A stretch of 64,000 nucleotides of DNA from Heterocephalus glaber (Eukaryota > Chordata > Mammalia > Rodentia > Bathyergidae), in assembly GCF_000247695.1 (NCBI RefSeq), contig NW_004624776.1, positions 15,566,389 to 15,630,388 on the forward strand. The letters run 5' to 3'. Below, piece by piece: positions 1 through 10,792 of this stretch. The notes beneath the pieces are model-generated. The model worked only from the letters and a program-made list of their open reading frames with translations, was not told the DNA's origin and searched no databases. A program made the position numbers and the translations under genes. The first letter of the stretch is position 1, and the number at the start of each line of letters is the position of its first letter.

Positions 1-3000
1 GAGATGTACACCCCTGGAGATTTGCAGCAACAATTCTAGAATCAAACTGGCCTAATTTGAGCCCAGACTGTCACTTGATCTAGTTTCATCAGTAAGCCCA
101 GGTATTTCATTTGAACTTCTGCAGGCCAATCATGTATGGCATCCTAAACATTTGCAAGAGTCTAGATCATTTGGTTCCAAAGTTCTTTTCTAGGATACAA
201 AATTACATTTTTTTTCTTCACGCCAAATAGCACAGACAATTCCTGAAACACTGAGAAATACAAAGCACTGTGATTCAGTGTTCAGGTCAATACTAATGCA
301 TATTTCTTCACTGCTTTCCCCAAGCGTCTGCTGCTATGTCATCTATATAGAGTGATGTATCTTTGTTAGACATGGCAATCATTCTAAAATTAACTATTGC
401 TTCTTCTAACCTGACAAAGGTGGCCATATTTAGCAAATAAAAATACTATTGGAGAGAAATTACAGATAAACAATAGATTACTTTCAGTATAAACATGGTC
501 CTTGCAATCTTTTACCCAGACTTATACTTTAAAAATCCATTGTTTTATCTAAACTTGAAATTATTCTGAACGTCTTGTATTTTGCATAGCAATCCTAAAC
601 ATGGTGCTTAAAACTGGCTTGCCATCAATGCTTAAAATAAGCTGGGTGCATAGGGAAATATTGTTTAAGGGTAAAATGTTAGAGTTTGAAAGGTTAAATA
701 ACTTTTGGAGATGCAATAGATATCACAATGCCTATAGCCAAAAATACTGTATTGCATTAAAATTTGCCACAACATAGGATCTTGAATTTGGTCATTATAA
801 ATAATAATAGTAGTTTAATAATAGGATTAGGATAAACTTTGGAGGGTGATGGATATGTTTATAGCCTTGATGGTGGTCATAGTCTCCTAGGTATATATTT
901 GTCCCCAAATTCAGAAAGATACAAGTGGCAATCAAAATATACAGTAAATGCTTAAGTTTTAAAAATTAATTGCAACAAAAGACACAGTGCCATTAATATC
1001 TCTCAAAATACTCCCCACTCTTAAAGTGCTTCAAGCACACTTATCCCATCATTCTTGCCACTTTCTGAAGCTATTCTGGAAGTCCTCTTTCATGTGTGTC
1101 TTTACAAAGCATCATTAAAAACACAGTGAATGCTGCTCTCAAGTGCAGACAGAAAAGCAGATTTGTAGAAACATTATGGCATATCCTTGTCAACCATATT
1201 CACTGGACCTGGCAGTGTACAACTTCTGGCCCTTCCCCAAACTCAAAATGACCATGAAAGGCAAATGTTCTTCATCAGTTCAGGCCCCTAAGAAAACCAC
1301 AAAGTGCAACTAAAGACACTCACACTGATGTGTTCTCTATTAAATGTCAGGACACCCCCCCATCCATTACCCCTCCATTCTGACATCAGAAAGCAAAGAC
1401 CAAGGGAAAGCTCCTTCCTCGTCACAGGTTCCTTCACCTAAGAGCAACCTTCCCTCTGGGCCGTGCAGGTTTCTCACAGAGACACAGATAAATCTAGAAG
1501 CTGACTGTCTCCCACAACTTACAGTTCTGTGCTCTCTGAGAAATAGCAGGTGGTAGAGTCCCCCATTGCTAATGAACACCGTGCTGTCTTCTAGGCCTGT
1601 CCTGCCCCCGTGAGAGCTGTGTTACACGTTTGGCCTCTTTCATGGGAGGAGACACTTGTGGGATGAAGTGACATCTTTTCAAAACACCAGAAGCTTCCAA
1701 CTGGCCAGAGTGCAGGTCCACTTGCCTGGCCACCCTGGCTTTCCGTGGGTGCACAGCTGTCTAAATGGAGAAGGGGAAAATTATAGAGGAGAGACAACAA
1801 CGGACTAAAAAAGAAAGAAGCCCAAGCATGCTTCCCTATTTAGAGCATGGCCACCTTCACAGAGCCCCAAGTAGGAGAAAGTATGGCTTCATTATCTTCC
1901 ATTTGCAAGTAAGCAGGCAGTCTGCATGGAAATGCTTCCTTAACCCCTGCCACAGCACTGTGATGGCTAAGTGTATCGGAAATTCATAACGAGCAAAATC
2001 GCTGGGCAGCTTGTCGGTTTAACTCCTGATTGGAACATGCTTAATGGGATTTTACGTTCAGCAAAGTGAACTTTGAAATACTCAAGTTCAAGTTTCACCT
2101 GAGGAGGCCCCATCTGTTTCTACTCCCCTCAGAGTTTCCATCTGCTGTCCTCTGGGCCTGTCTAACAGGTGCCCCGTTAGGCTCACCAGCTCTCCCAGGT
2201 GCTGAAGTCATGGAAACTTTAAGACTTAAAAAAAAAGAAAGAAAAAATTAAAACTTTGATCCCATAAATTACCTGTGAAATTTAATGCCATTGTACCACA
2301 GCTTGAGTGACATTCACCAGCGTGTCTGTTGAGATCTCCCAAAGGCGTGCATGGCGACATTTGCTTCACACTTTGGGATGTGGGGCGCTCTCTCGAGGGA
2401 CTATGAGGAATGGGGCCGGCCAGAAGGTTGTGCACCTGGACGGGCTTCCCAGCTGACAGCTCACAGCTTCCAGTTCAGCCATCTTGTGGATCTGCCCCTG
2501 CCCTGGGCTGCCTGTTAGCAGGACAGGCTTCATCATATCAGGTGTTCTGCTTAGCTGGAGCCCAGAACTCAGAGCAGCTGGTCTTGACCTGTGCAGGCCT
2601 GGTGCTGGCAGGAAATGACAGCCGTAATACCAGTGTTACACATCAGTTTGTGTCGCTGACTCATTTTTCTCATTTCAGGTTCTCCAAAAAGAATTCCAGC
2701 ACTGGAAGAGCTGGGGCATTCCATATAAAGCCAGATGATTACTGGTGGGGATCATGCAAGAGAGAAACAAAGGAAGGAGCTAAATAAGGTCGTTATGACA
2801 GACTCAAAAATCTGCAGGAAAAAGTTCCATGTCCACAGAGGGATGCTGACTACTCAGAAAGTTTCTGAGTTAGACCTCTGGCTCATCCAACACAGACCCG
2901 AGACACTGATTCATTTAGTAGATGATGCTTTAAGCAGATCACAGTGTCACAGGTCACTTCTGCTCAGAGAGCAAAGGAGACTGCCCAGCCATGTGCTTTC

Positions 3001-4450
3001 AATATAACAAAGACTCGGTCTCCTCCCAGGTGCTCTGCCCACCCAAGCCCCACTGATTGGGGCTAACAGCCAGGATAGAGTTGCAACATTGTACTCACTG
3101 TGCATTTATACTCAGATTTGTGGAAATCTTTCAATGGTATTGTTGTAACAGGCTCTTCAGCCTCAGTCTCTCAGCTGCCTCCTCCTACTCATGGCCCCAA
3201 GGTGGCATCCCCAGTGTAAGGGGCAGGAGATAAGGGTCCTGTCCTCCTTCTGGGGCTCTGGGTGCCTTCTGACCTTGTGTTGGTTGTAGGCTGTATGCTA
3301 ATGACGTCCTCTGGCCTCCAAAATATTGTCCCTTGTCCCAGCTGTGCTCTACATGCCTAGCAAAGGAGTAGACTCCTGGCAAGTCTTGGGTTCCAGCTCT
3401 GTACCAGGGAACCAAGTCTGAGCTCTTTTTCATAACTGTTCTTTGGCCCTCAATGCGTGGGACCCACCACTGGCCAGTCCTCTCATCTCCTGTGCCCCTG
3501 TCACCTTCCACCACACCATGCGAGAACATTCAGGCATGGATGTCTAAGCTGGCCCTGGATATGCTAGCAGAGTCAAAAGAAGAGTTTAGACCATTCACTT
3601 TCAGGTCTCAGGAGGACATGGAAGTTTGAAAAGGTACTTAACTGGTAATGAAGATAACAAAAGAGAAGTCAATTTTTATGACTAAAACAATTAAGTGTAT
3701 CACATCTAGTTTCAGTACTTTAGCCTATTATAAAAAAATGAACATTTTTTTCTATGTCATTGTCTGCCTAAAGCCTTAGCCATGCCTTCTTCCATCACTT
3801 CTCTTTCTCGTATGATGGATATGCTGGAGAGCCACTCTTTCTGTAAGACAAGAGATGGGATGAAGTCAGGGCTCGGATGCATTCTGTTTGAAGGGGTCAC
3901 CATCCATTTCTGAACCTGTGGGTTCTTTTCTGGCAAAGAAGCCAGACACTTTTGCAAAATACACTCCTGGAGGTTTGTCTCTTTTAACCTCAATGTTTGG
4001 AAGAAAAATAACAGCAGAACAACAACAAAAAAATCAAAACAGAGCATTTGATGTGATCACAGCTGCCTGATTGAAGAGTTTTTCCAGTTTAAAATACCCT
4101 AATCAGAAAAGCAAGCACAATTACACACATGCACATACATTCTGGGAGGGTGTCTGTTTGTTACTTTGATGACTTAAATAAAGAAAAGGGGAGACTCTGG
4201 GGCCAATGTCATATGATCCGGAGTTTCGGGGGACCAGAGTTGGAAATGGACAAGTGAGTCGGTATGACCTCTCCAAGTGGAGTGCATATATATCCTAGAT
4301 CTATAAGTCAGGCTTCTGTGATTCAGATAGAAAGGAAAGCTTGAAATGTTTGTAAGAAATGATTAGAACTGTTAATCATTTTATTATTGCTAACACTAGT
4401 AAATGTTATTGCTTCATCACTGCTGGAAAAAATAAATCCCTCAACATACT
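1..4450. other. Non-coding sequence, no gene seen
   Basis: The base composition is moderately AT-rich. Open frames are all short (125 codons or fewer), overlap on both strands and resemble no family I know. One old L1 fragment lies at about 840-965 and is listed separately. A fairly good splice-acceptor-like tract ends with AG at 2677-2678, but no convincing donor follows. The rest looks like unique intergenic or intronic DNA. Confidence 0.6.
840..965 (+). repeat. Old L1 (L1M/L1ME-type) 3' end fragment
   Basis: The wording of a G-rich start, a 'gatggatatgtttatagcc' segment and a 'ctaggtatatatttgtcccc' segment follows the 3' terminal region of old mammalian L1M elements. It is heavily diverged and has no target duplication I can see. 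The family call rests on recognition only. Confidence 0.4.
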
Positions 4451-4454
4451 TCTA

Positions 4455-4600
4455 AGAACTCACCTGTATTCCCACCACTTGGGGGGCCAAGGCAGGAAGA
4501 TTGTAGATTCAAGGCCAGCATGGATTGCATAAACAGTCTGAGGCCAGTCTGGACTAACAAAGCTAGACCCTCTCTCAAAAACCATATAAGAAAAAATGAT
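4455..4600 (+). mobile_element. B1-type SINE with internal duplication
   Basis: This is a 7SL-derived SINE. It shows the 'cacctgta-tcccacca-ttgggggccaaggcaggaagat' box A region of a B1/Alu left arm. Two successive 'ggccag..tgga' segments (about 4515 and 4541) follow, matching the internal duplication typical of rodent B1 elements. The end reads 'agaccctctctcaaaaa'. The copy is old, its first few bases are degraded, and no protein is encoded. Confidence 0.7.
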
Positions 4601-5858
4601 AGCTCTGAAAAGCTAAAATAGAAGTGATAAAAGATGAAACAGTACACCTCTGTGATTTGTTGTGGGTCCTAGAGGTGCTTCACTAAGTGCTGCTCAAAAC
4701 TAAGATCCAGATCTAGGTCTTTCCCAGAACCTTTTGCAAATATCAATTCTGATACTCAGGGGTAGGGATTAGAAAATTAAAACATTTTTTTTTCTTTCAC
4801 AAGGAAAACGGATCCTTTAAGCAAGTCCTAGAAATATATCTTGAGGTGTCCATTCATGATGTGGTGGAGACTAAAGGGCTTCTCTGCCTCTGTTGGTGAA
4901 AGGACTAAGTCAGCCGAGCTGCAGGAATGAGGTTCAATGCAGGAGGAGACAAGGAAGACAGGGAGGAAGTGAGGGGTCCGTTCATCACTGTGCACATGGT
5001 CTTAGCTTTGACAATTTCACATCTGCCACCTATAAACCATCCCGACTGACTAGGAAGTTGCACAGCCCACCAAGCATGAGCTTTGTCAGCCTGACATCCA
5101 AAGCCTTTACTCCTGACAACTCATTGTCTACAGACCTTTATTCCCGGATTGTAGGCACTTGAAGAGCTATCATCAAGAGAGGTGCCAATTGTTTTAATAC
5201 AGTATTCCTTGAAGCTCTGTGTAATATGAATAACCCCTCTAGAATGCTGCTTCTTGGCGTATTCTGCACAGACGAGAGGCATATTGATCCATGCAGTGTT
5301 GGGGAAAGCAAAACAAATAATTAAGGAACCCCTTCTTCAATGTCTCCTCCCAGACCTACCCAAACCTACCCCATCCCAGTGAGCTGAGCAGCATGGGAAT
5401 GGGAAGGGGGATTTCACTTCTGTCCCCCACTCCCTCTCCAGCCACCTAGCTTTGTCACCAAAGAGCCCAGCTGTGTTCTGTTTCTAAAATAAGCTGCACT
5501 GTCTTTTTATCAGGGGTAATTTTCTTTCTAATTGCACATGGGCTCATTTTAAGAACTGCCTGCCCTTTTGCAGAATTAGCTGTGGACAATCCTTGCTCCT
5601 GTTCCATCTGACCATTCTGGAGCCCTCCAAGCCTGGGGTTCTGTTTCGGCCTCACATTTAGTTTAATTCCCACTTAGACCCTTGTCCATTTCCCATGATG
5701 TGACAGTTCAAATGAGTCTTGTTCCCAACACCTCTCCTCTTAGGCTCCAAGACAGAAGGGCCAATTCTCACAAGTGCATTAAGACTTAGAATCCTTGTTC
5801 TAAGCCATTTTTATTACTGTGACTTGAAAATGAGAAGAGAGGAATTGGTTTTCTGACA
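4601..5858. other. Unique non-coding sequence
   Basis: I see no gene, RNA or recognisable repeat here. A short C-rich stretch at about 5335-5450 is simple-composition sequence rather than a CpG island, because CpG is almost absent. Confidence 0.5.
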
Positions 5859-5950
5859 TTTTTTTTTCTTTTTTTTGGTACTGGGGATCGAACTCCGGAC
5901 CTTATGCTTGCAAGGCAGGAGGCGGGACCACTGAGCTAAATCCCCAGCCC
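5859..5950 (-). mobile_element. ID SINE (tRNA-derived)
   Basis: Read on the minus strand, the element starts 'ggggctggggatttagctca'. It continues through a pol III B box (agttcgatcccc) and ends 'ggtacc' plus an A-rich tail, which appears as T-rich sequence at 5859-5877. The flanks 'tctgacatttttt' on the left and 'tctgactttttt' on the right look like a target duplication. It belongs to the same family as the copies at 8.2, 54.1, 57.2 and 61.0 kb. Confidence 0.9.
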
Positions 5951-6614
5951 CTCTGACTTTTTTAAGTGCGATCAATTTGTACTAAGCTTACTGTTATGCC
6001 TTTACCTAGAAAGCTTACCCTACAAGACACAGAAGTCAGATGTCACAGATACAAAGATTGCCAGTGCAAGCCACCAAAAAGAAAATGTCAGGCACAAAAG
6101 TGGGGATGTTGAAATGTCATCATTGTTAAAATTTTATAGTGTCCTTAAATGTTTACCAAATACTAAGAAATAGAGCCTGATTTCTCTTTTGCAGGAATAA
6201 TGCAAAATTTCCATTAAAAATAATAAATTAGAGTTGCAAATGATTCACTTTCGTCAGAGAAGGAATAGCTTTTAAATTCATTGGAATAAGGATACTATAG
6301 CTTGCTGTCTTGTTGTCAAGCAACAAATCATTGAATTTCCATGATCTAAATCTTAAGGAAACTTTAAGTTTTCCACTTAAAAAATGTCCCAAGTATGTTA
6401 AAAAAAAAACAACAAAAAACAGGATTCTCAGCTTATACTTCAAAAGCAAGAAGGCCCAGTGTCTCCCTTTTGTCTTAGGTACAAATAGCATTATCATAAA
6501 GAATAAACAAAGAAAAAAAAGAAAAGAAAAAGGAAAAGATATCTAGACCACTACCAGCATTAGTACTATAGAAACCAAGTCAATGAAATTATGTTTAGTA
6601 TTACAAGAGTCAAT

Positions 6615-6735
6615 ACAATAACTCCACAGACTCCATGCCCACAATATAGCAAGTACTGTCTGCACACTGTCTTCCAACCCAATAAGGATCCTGCACAGTA
6701 GATATTCTTCCCATTTCATAGATACAAGAAGTTGA
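6615..6735 (+). repeat. MIR-type SINE fragment
   Basis: The sequence has MIR-like order: 'atagcaagtactgtctgcacac', then 'cccatttcatagataca-gaagttgagg'. The latter matches the 'cccattttacagatgaggaaactgagg' segment of MIR. It is an ancient fossil with approximate edges. Confidence 0.5.
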
Positions 6736-7149
6736 GGATCCAAAAGGCTGCATCCAGGGTCCTTATACTTTAACCATCTTCAAGAAAGTAAATGCTTTAG
6801 CACAAAAATCTCAGGGAAAAGGTTTAACATAGATGAAGACATGTACTCTTTTCCATGTGTGGAACCAGAAATAATGGGAAATTAGTCCTAATAATGCTTC
6901 TTCGCACATTTCTCATGTAAAATATAGTTTTCAACAATGTATCAACTTCATGAAAAGGGGCAAAAATATATCACAGTTAATGAATATTTTGGTGATTGTT
7001 TATCATTTTCCTGTGTACAACCACTGGCAATTATATTCCGATGAATAAAGGGCAATTTTAGGTTAACTCTATAATCCTGAAAGAATTAGTACAAAATGTC
7101 AGTTCATTCACCTGCTGAAAGAAATCACTTTCAAACATCTTAAATAACA

Positions 7150-7172
7150 GCCTCTCTCACCTACAGGTAAGC
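7150..7172 (+). other. Candidate recursive-splice-like motif
   Basis: A pyrimidine tract (cctctctcacc) leads directly into TACAG|GTAAGC, so an acceptor AG at 7165-7166 abuts a near-consensus donor GT at 7167-7168. This juxtaposition is the hallmark of zero-nucleotide recursive splice sites in long introns. By itself it is a weak signal, because such strings also occur by chance. Confidence 0.15.
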
Positions 7173-8072
7173 GCAGCCCTAGTTGTTTGAATTAAACTTC
7201 ACTTTTATACTCACTAGATTACCATCCTATGAAAATTCAACTACTCTACCAAAAAAGCAAACAAACCAAACTTAACAGCCTTCTTCTTCTAAAGCCCTAG
7301 TTGGTCCTTGTGTTTTGATGCCTTGGTGGTTTGGGTAATGAGAGGTCAAACAATCACACAGTGGTGACCTACTGGAATTACAGGAAGTGCAAACAAACTC
7401 TTTTTAGCAGGAAGAGCATATTAGTAAAGAAATTGGAACTGGAGAGCTGACTCAGGCTCTCAGCTCATCCTGCTGTGTCTCTCTAATTTCGTTACCTTGC
7501 TGTTTGATACTCCTGGCTGATTCTGATGAATTCTCAAAGATAGAAAAACTCACACTTAATTTCAATATCTGAAGACACCCCAGTGGCTAATTTATCGGGG
7601 GGAGGGGGGGAGTTGTTAGACAAACAGTTACTTGAAATGGCCACCAGCTAGTGATTTTCTCCATAGTTGTCGGTGACCTCAGAAGTAGAAGAGCTGGGAA
7701 ATTTCCTCCTGTGAAGTCATGCCAAAGAGCAGTGTCTGAAAACAGCAAGTCATTTGTTCTTCCCTTCATTTTACCAGTGAGGGAAAACAGAAGGGTCAGA
7801 GGTATCTGGTAAGGGAGTGGTCTCTTGTTTTTCTTATCTCCTTGGATTTTTCTGCAATTTCTGAAGGCTTTTTGATACTTTTTCTAGAATGCTTTGCTTT
7901 CTTAAACTAGGCTCACTTGATCCTTTCTCAAACTTAAGAGAAAGTATTGTCATCTGCAATTTCTTGATTTCACCATCTTTGCCACCTCCAAATAACCATC
8001 CACCCATCCACAGAAGAAAGACAGCCAGCCGCCTCACCTGCACACTGTGAAAGGTGTGTGTCCTATAATCTC

Positions 8073-8496
8073 TGTGATGGTTTGGAGCTAAAATATCCCC
8101 CCAGATGCTCATGTGTTCATAGGTGGGAGTTGTGGAAGGTGATTGGATTGTGAGAGGTCTGATTTCATTAGTGATGGATTCATAATCTGCTGGCATTATT
8201 GTCTTTTTGTTTTGTTTTGATTTTTGGTACCTGGGTTCAAACTAAAGACCTTGCACTTGTGAGGCAGGTGGTGGCACCACTGAGCTAAATCCCTGGCCCT
8301 GGCGGGATTATTAAAAGGTGAAAGGAACAGGAAATGAGGCTAGTTAAAGGGAGTTGGTGATAGAGGTCTGACTCTGGCTCTCTCTCTACTTCCTGGCTGT
8401 CTAGAGTAAACAGCTTCCCTCTCCCACACCCTTCTGCCATGATGTTTCCGCCTCACCGCCGCCTAGAGACAAGAGACTGAGGTGATTATGGACTGA
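8073..8496 (+). mobile_element. MaLR-like LTR, interrupted and 3'-truncated
   Basis: It begins TGTGATGGTTTGGAGCTAAA and continues with 'atgctcatgtgttcataggt' and a 'gtgattggat' segment, which are MaLR LTR hallmarks. An ID SINE at about 8203-8298 splits it. The later part includes 'cttcctggctgtct' and 'ttctgccatgatg'. It stops at 'attatggactgaaa', where L1 3' sequence takes over. The equivalent point of the LTR at 10411-10792 continues with the A/T-rich polyadenylation region, which is missing here. Confidence 0.75.
8203..8298 (-). mobile_element. ID SINE inside a MaLR LTR
   Basis: On the minus strand it reads 'ggccagggatttagctcagt', then a diverged middle and 'ggtaccaaaaatc', with an A/C-interrupted tail (T-rich on the + strand at 8202-8226). 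The flanks 'ctggcattatt' and 'ctggcgggattatt' are probable target duplications with later changes. Confidence 0.85.
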
Positions 8497-8626
8497 AATA
8501 GGGAGGGGTGGAGGGGTTGAAGGGAGGGCTGGGCAAGGGTGAAAAATAAGAACCAAGAGAGATTATGTAAAGGTGCAAATTTCCAATGATGAATGTCATT
8601 ATATTGTATACCTAAAATGTACCAAT
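8497..8626 (+). mobile_element. L1 3' terminal fragment
   Basis: The G-rich 3' UTR segment 'agggaggggtggaggggttg' is followed by 'aaaaataagaaccaagagag', 'gtgcaaatttccaatgatga' and 'gtatacctaaaatgtacca'. This is the plus-strand version of the terminal 3' UTR at 60310-60450. It is severely 5' truncated and abuts the interrupted LTR. Confidence 0.8.
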
Positions 8627-8642
8627 GATTAGAATGAATAAT

Positions 8643-8822
8643 CGAAAATGCAAAATAGGAAGAAAAGGTCGAAAGGGGTAGGGGTAGTGGGAGGGGCAGG
8701 AGAAAGGAAAGAAGGGAAAGGAAAAATGCTGAGAAATGGAAAAAATGGAAATAAAGTCTTTGTAAATAGGGAAGGGTGGAGGGCATGAAGGGAGGGCTAG
8801 GAATGGGGGCGGGGGGGGGGGG
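8643..8822 (+). mobile_element. L1 3' UTR fragment, out of order
   Basis: It runs from 'aaaataggaagaaaagg' through a purine-rich tract and 'aaataaagtctttgtaaata' to 'gggagggctagg', and ends in a run of 12 G (8811-8822). This segment belongs upstream of the one at 8497-8626 in the L1 3' UTR, so the two pieces are in swapped order. The true terminal 3' sequence is absent here. Confidence 0.75.
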
Positions 8823-9645
8823 AAGAACCTGAATCTCAAAAAGCAATTGAGAGAGAATGTTATAGTGATGCTTCTAGTAACTCCTTCTGAATGCTTGAGT
8901 CTCATGCTCAAAAGAAAAAAATACTGAAGATTTAACATTCAGATTAAAATCTCAGCAGGGAGAGCAGTCCTTGGAGTCAGTTTCTCATATCACCAGAATG
9001 GGAAAGCATCACAAGGAGTTAAAATGGGTGAAGATGTTTACCAAAACCATCATAATACAAACACAAAGGAAGAAAATATTTCTAAATTTTAAAAAATTCA
9101 AAAAAATTTTAAGAATCACTTTTAAAAGATAAAACAGCTTATTTGTCTGTTTGTTAGCCTGTTTATTTGCCTGTTTGTTAGCATGACCAGTCATTTCCAG
9201 ACATGAGTAATTTAGAACAGAAATGATTCTGAGTCAAGAGGAATAAGAATGAATTTTTATTGTAACTGCCCATTGTTTTATGTGGATACCTGTGACCTGA
9301 ATCACTCTGCTGAGGATATATGTAACAAGGCCATGATACAAGGCAGGTTTTTATAGATTACTTTCTGTGTGCAGCGATTACTCCTGGCCCCTCTGCATGA
9401 ATTCCCTCAGATAAGGCCCACAGCCAAGAGATGGGAGCATGAGGGAGGCCCAAAATGAAGGAGAACAAGGACAGACTCAATTCCAAGGATGAGATGACGG
9501 GATGGAAGATGTACTGGCTGGAAAGGAGAGAGGTATGTTTGGGAACCATCCATAGGTCAGGCACTTACAGTAAATTAATGGAAGCTAAGTTTGGATTTTA
9601 GGGATCCTAAGTAGCGGTTGCTAGCACAAAGGTAGCTATATCAAA
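8823..9645. other. Non-coding sequence with a low-complexity patch
   Basis: The sequence contains an imperfect 'ctgtttgttagc / ctgtttatttgc' repeat at about 9147-9183. No gene or clear repeat family is seen elsewhere in it. Confidence 0.5.
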
Positions 9646-9869
9646 AGTCAGGCCTTATTTACACTTTCAGTTTCTCACACCAGAGAAACCATTCGATATT
9701 CACACACGTGTACCCTATTTATTTCACTTAAAAGTGTCACCTCAATGTGCATCCATTTAGCTATAAATGTCTCTAATTTCTCATTCTTTATGGCTGAGTA
9801 GTACTCCGTTTTATTTTTAAAAAACCACATTTTCTTTATCCTTTCTCCAGTCGATGGGCAATTGGGCTG
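9646..9869 (-). mobile_element. L1 3' fragment, inverted half of a twin-primed insertion
   Basis: The plus strand reads 'ccttatttacactttcagtt', 'gtaccctatttatttcactt', 'tatggctgagtagtactccg' and 'gatgggcaattgggctgt'. It is colinear with the minus-strand L1 at about 60590-60810, meaning the last part of ORF2 in antisense. It is directly joined at about 9869 to the same L1 in the opposite orientation. Confidence 0.85.
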
Positions 9870-10143
9870 TAAATAAGGACTAAAAGGTATTATAGATAAT
9901 GTGAAATAGGAATAAAAGGGGCAAAGGGAAAGGGGAAGTGGGAGGAGTAAGAGAAAGGAAAGAAGGGAATGGAATTAAGATGAGAAAATGAGAAAATGGA
10001 AACAAAGTCTTTGTCAATAAGGAGGGATGGAGGGGTTGAAGGGAGGGCAGGGGAAGGGGGAAAAATAAGAACCAAGAGAGACTATGTAAAGGTGCAAATT
10101 TCCAATGATGAATGTCATTATATTGTATACCTAAAATGTACCA
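9870..10143 (+). mobile_element. L1 3' UTR, direct half of a twin-primed insertion
   Basis: It starts 'taaataaggactaaaagg', exactly where the inverted half leaves off in L1 coordinates. It then carries the purine-rich 3' UTR ('aaacaaagtctttgtcaata', 'ggagggatggaggggttgaa') through to the terminal 'gtatacctaaaatgtacca'. The 3' end is complete. The tail is degraded ('acaaaattaattttagaaaaa'). Confidence 0.85.
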
Positions 10144-10410
10144 ACAAAATTAATTTTAGAAAAAGTCAGAAAGGGACCCAATGCCAGATGCTTGACAAAA
10201 TCCACTGGATAAATGAGGGTATTTAGTTATCTTGTTTTCTCCATGGTCAGGTCAGTCATTTAAAAGTGATTGATAACATCATTGTCATGTTGGAATACTG
10301 ACTGGTCTTTAGAAAACCAACACCTTTACTCACACCTCATTCTCCTCTTCCGAGACATCTCCCCGCCGTGGGAGAGAATCTGAGGGAAAACTTTCCTTTT
10401 CTTTAGTCAC

Positions 10411-10792
10411 TGTTATGGCTTGTGTTTAGATAACCCCCAAAGCCTCATGAAAATGAGCTGGGGCTGTTTCAGAGGTGGCTGAATCTGGAGTGTGTGATTG
10501 ATTCATGGTGCAATGCTTGGCCCAAGGGCACTAGGATTAAGGGTGTGAATGCTGCCTTCCCTAAGTAGTCTGAGTGACACAAAAGAGGCAGGAAGACACT
10601 GTGAAGGTCACTTGTTGCTTTTGCTGTCTTCCACTGCCATGAACTGTTCTCCCCTGCCATCTGCTACCCTGCCTTGGAGCCAGCTGATTATGGACTGAAA
10701 CCTCTACAAACTGTGAGCTAAATAAACCCTTTCCCCTCTTACTTTGGTGTCATATATTTTGTCTCAGCAACAAGAGAAAAGTAACTGAGCCA
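10411..10792 (+). mobile_element. Solo MaLR-like LTR
   Basis: It begins TGTTATGGCTTGTGTTTAGA. It contains 'ttccactgccatgaactgtt' and 'gattatggactgaaacctct', then 'gtgagctaaataaacccttt' (AATAAA polyadenylation signal near 10721), and ends near 'agaaaagtaactga'. This is the layout of MaLR LTRs: U3, AATAAA, then a short terminal part. No internal sequence follows, so it is a solo LTR. Target duplications are not clear. Confidence 0.8.

Larger units (their letters stand above)
5960..8072. other. Mostly unique non-coding sequence
   Basis: No gene is recognisable. A MIR-like segment lies at about 6615-6735. A combined acceptor/donor motif at 7150-7172 is described separately. A G-rich run (gggg-gaggggggg) occurs at about 7597-7611. 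Open frames of up to 120 codons at 7834-8196 on the minus strand run into an LTR and are fortuitous. Confidence 0.5.

Noticed and set aside
2410..2787. 125-codon plus-strand open frame
   Set aside because: No recognisable domain and no initiation context. Mammalian genomic DNA yields such frames by chance.
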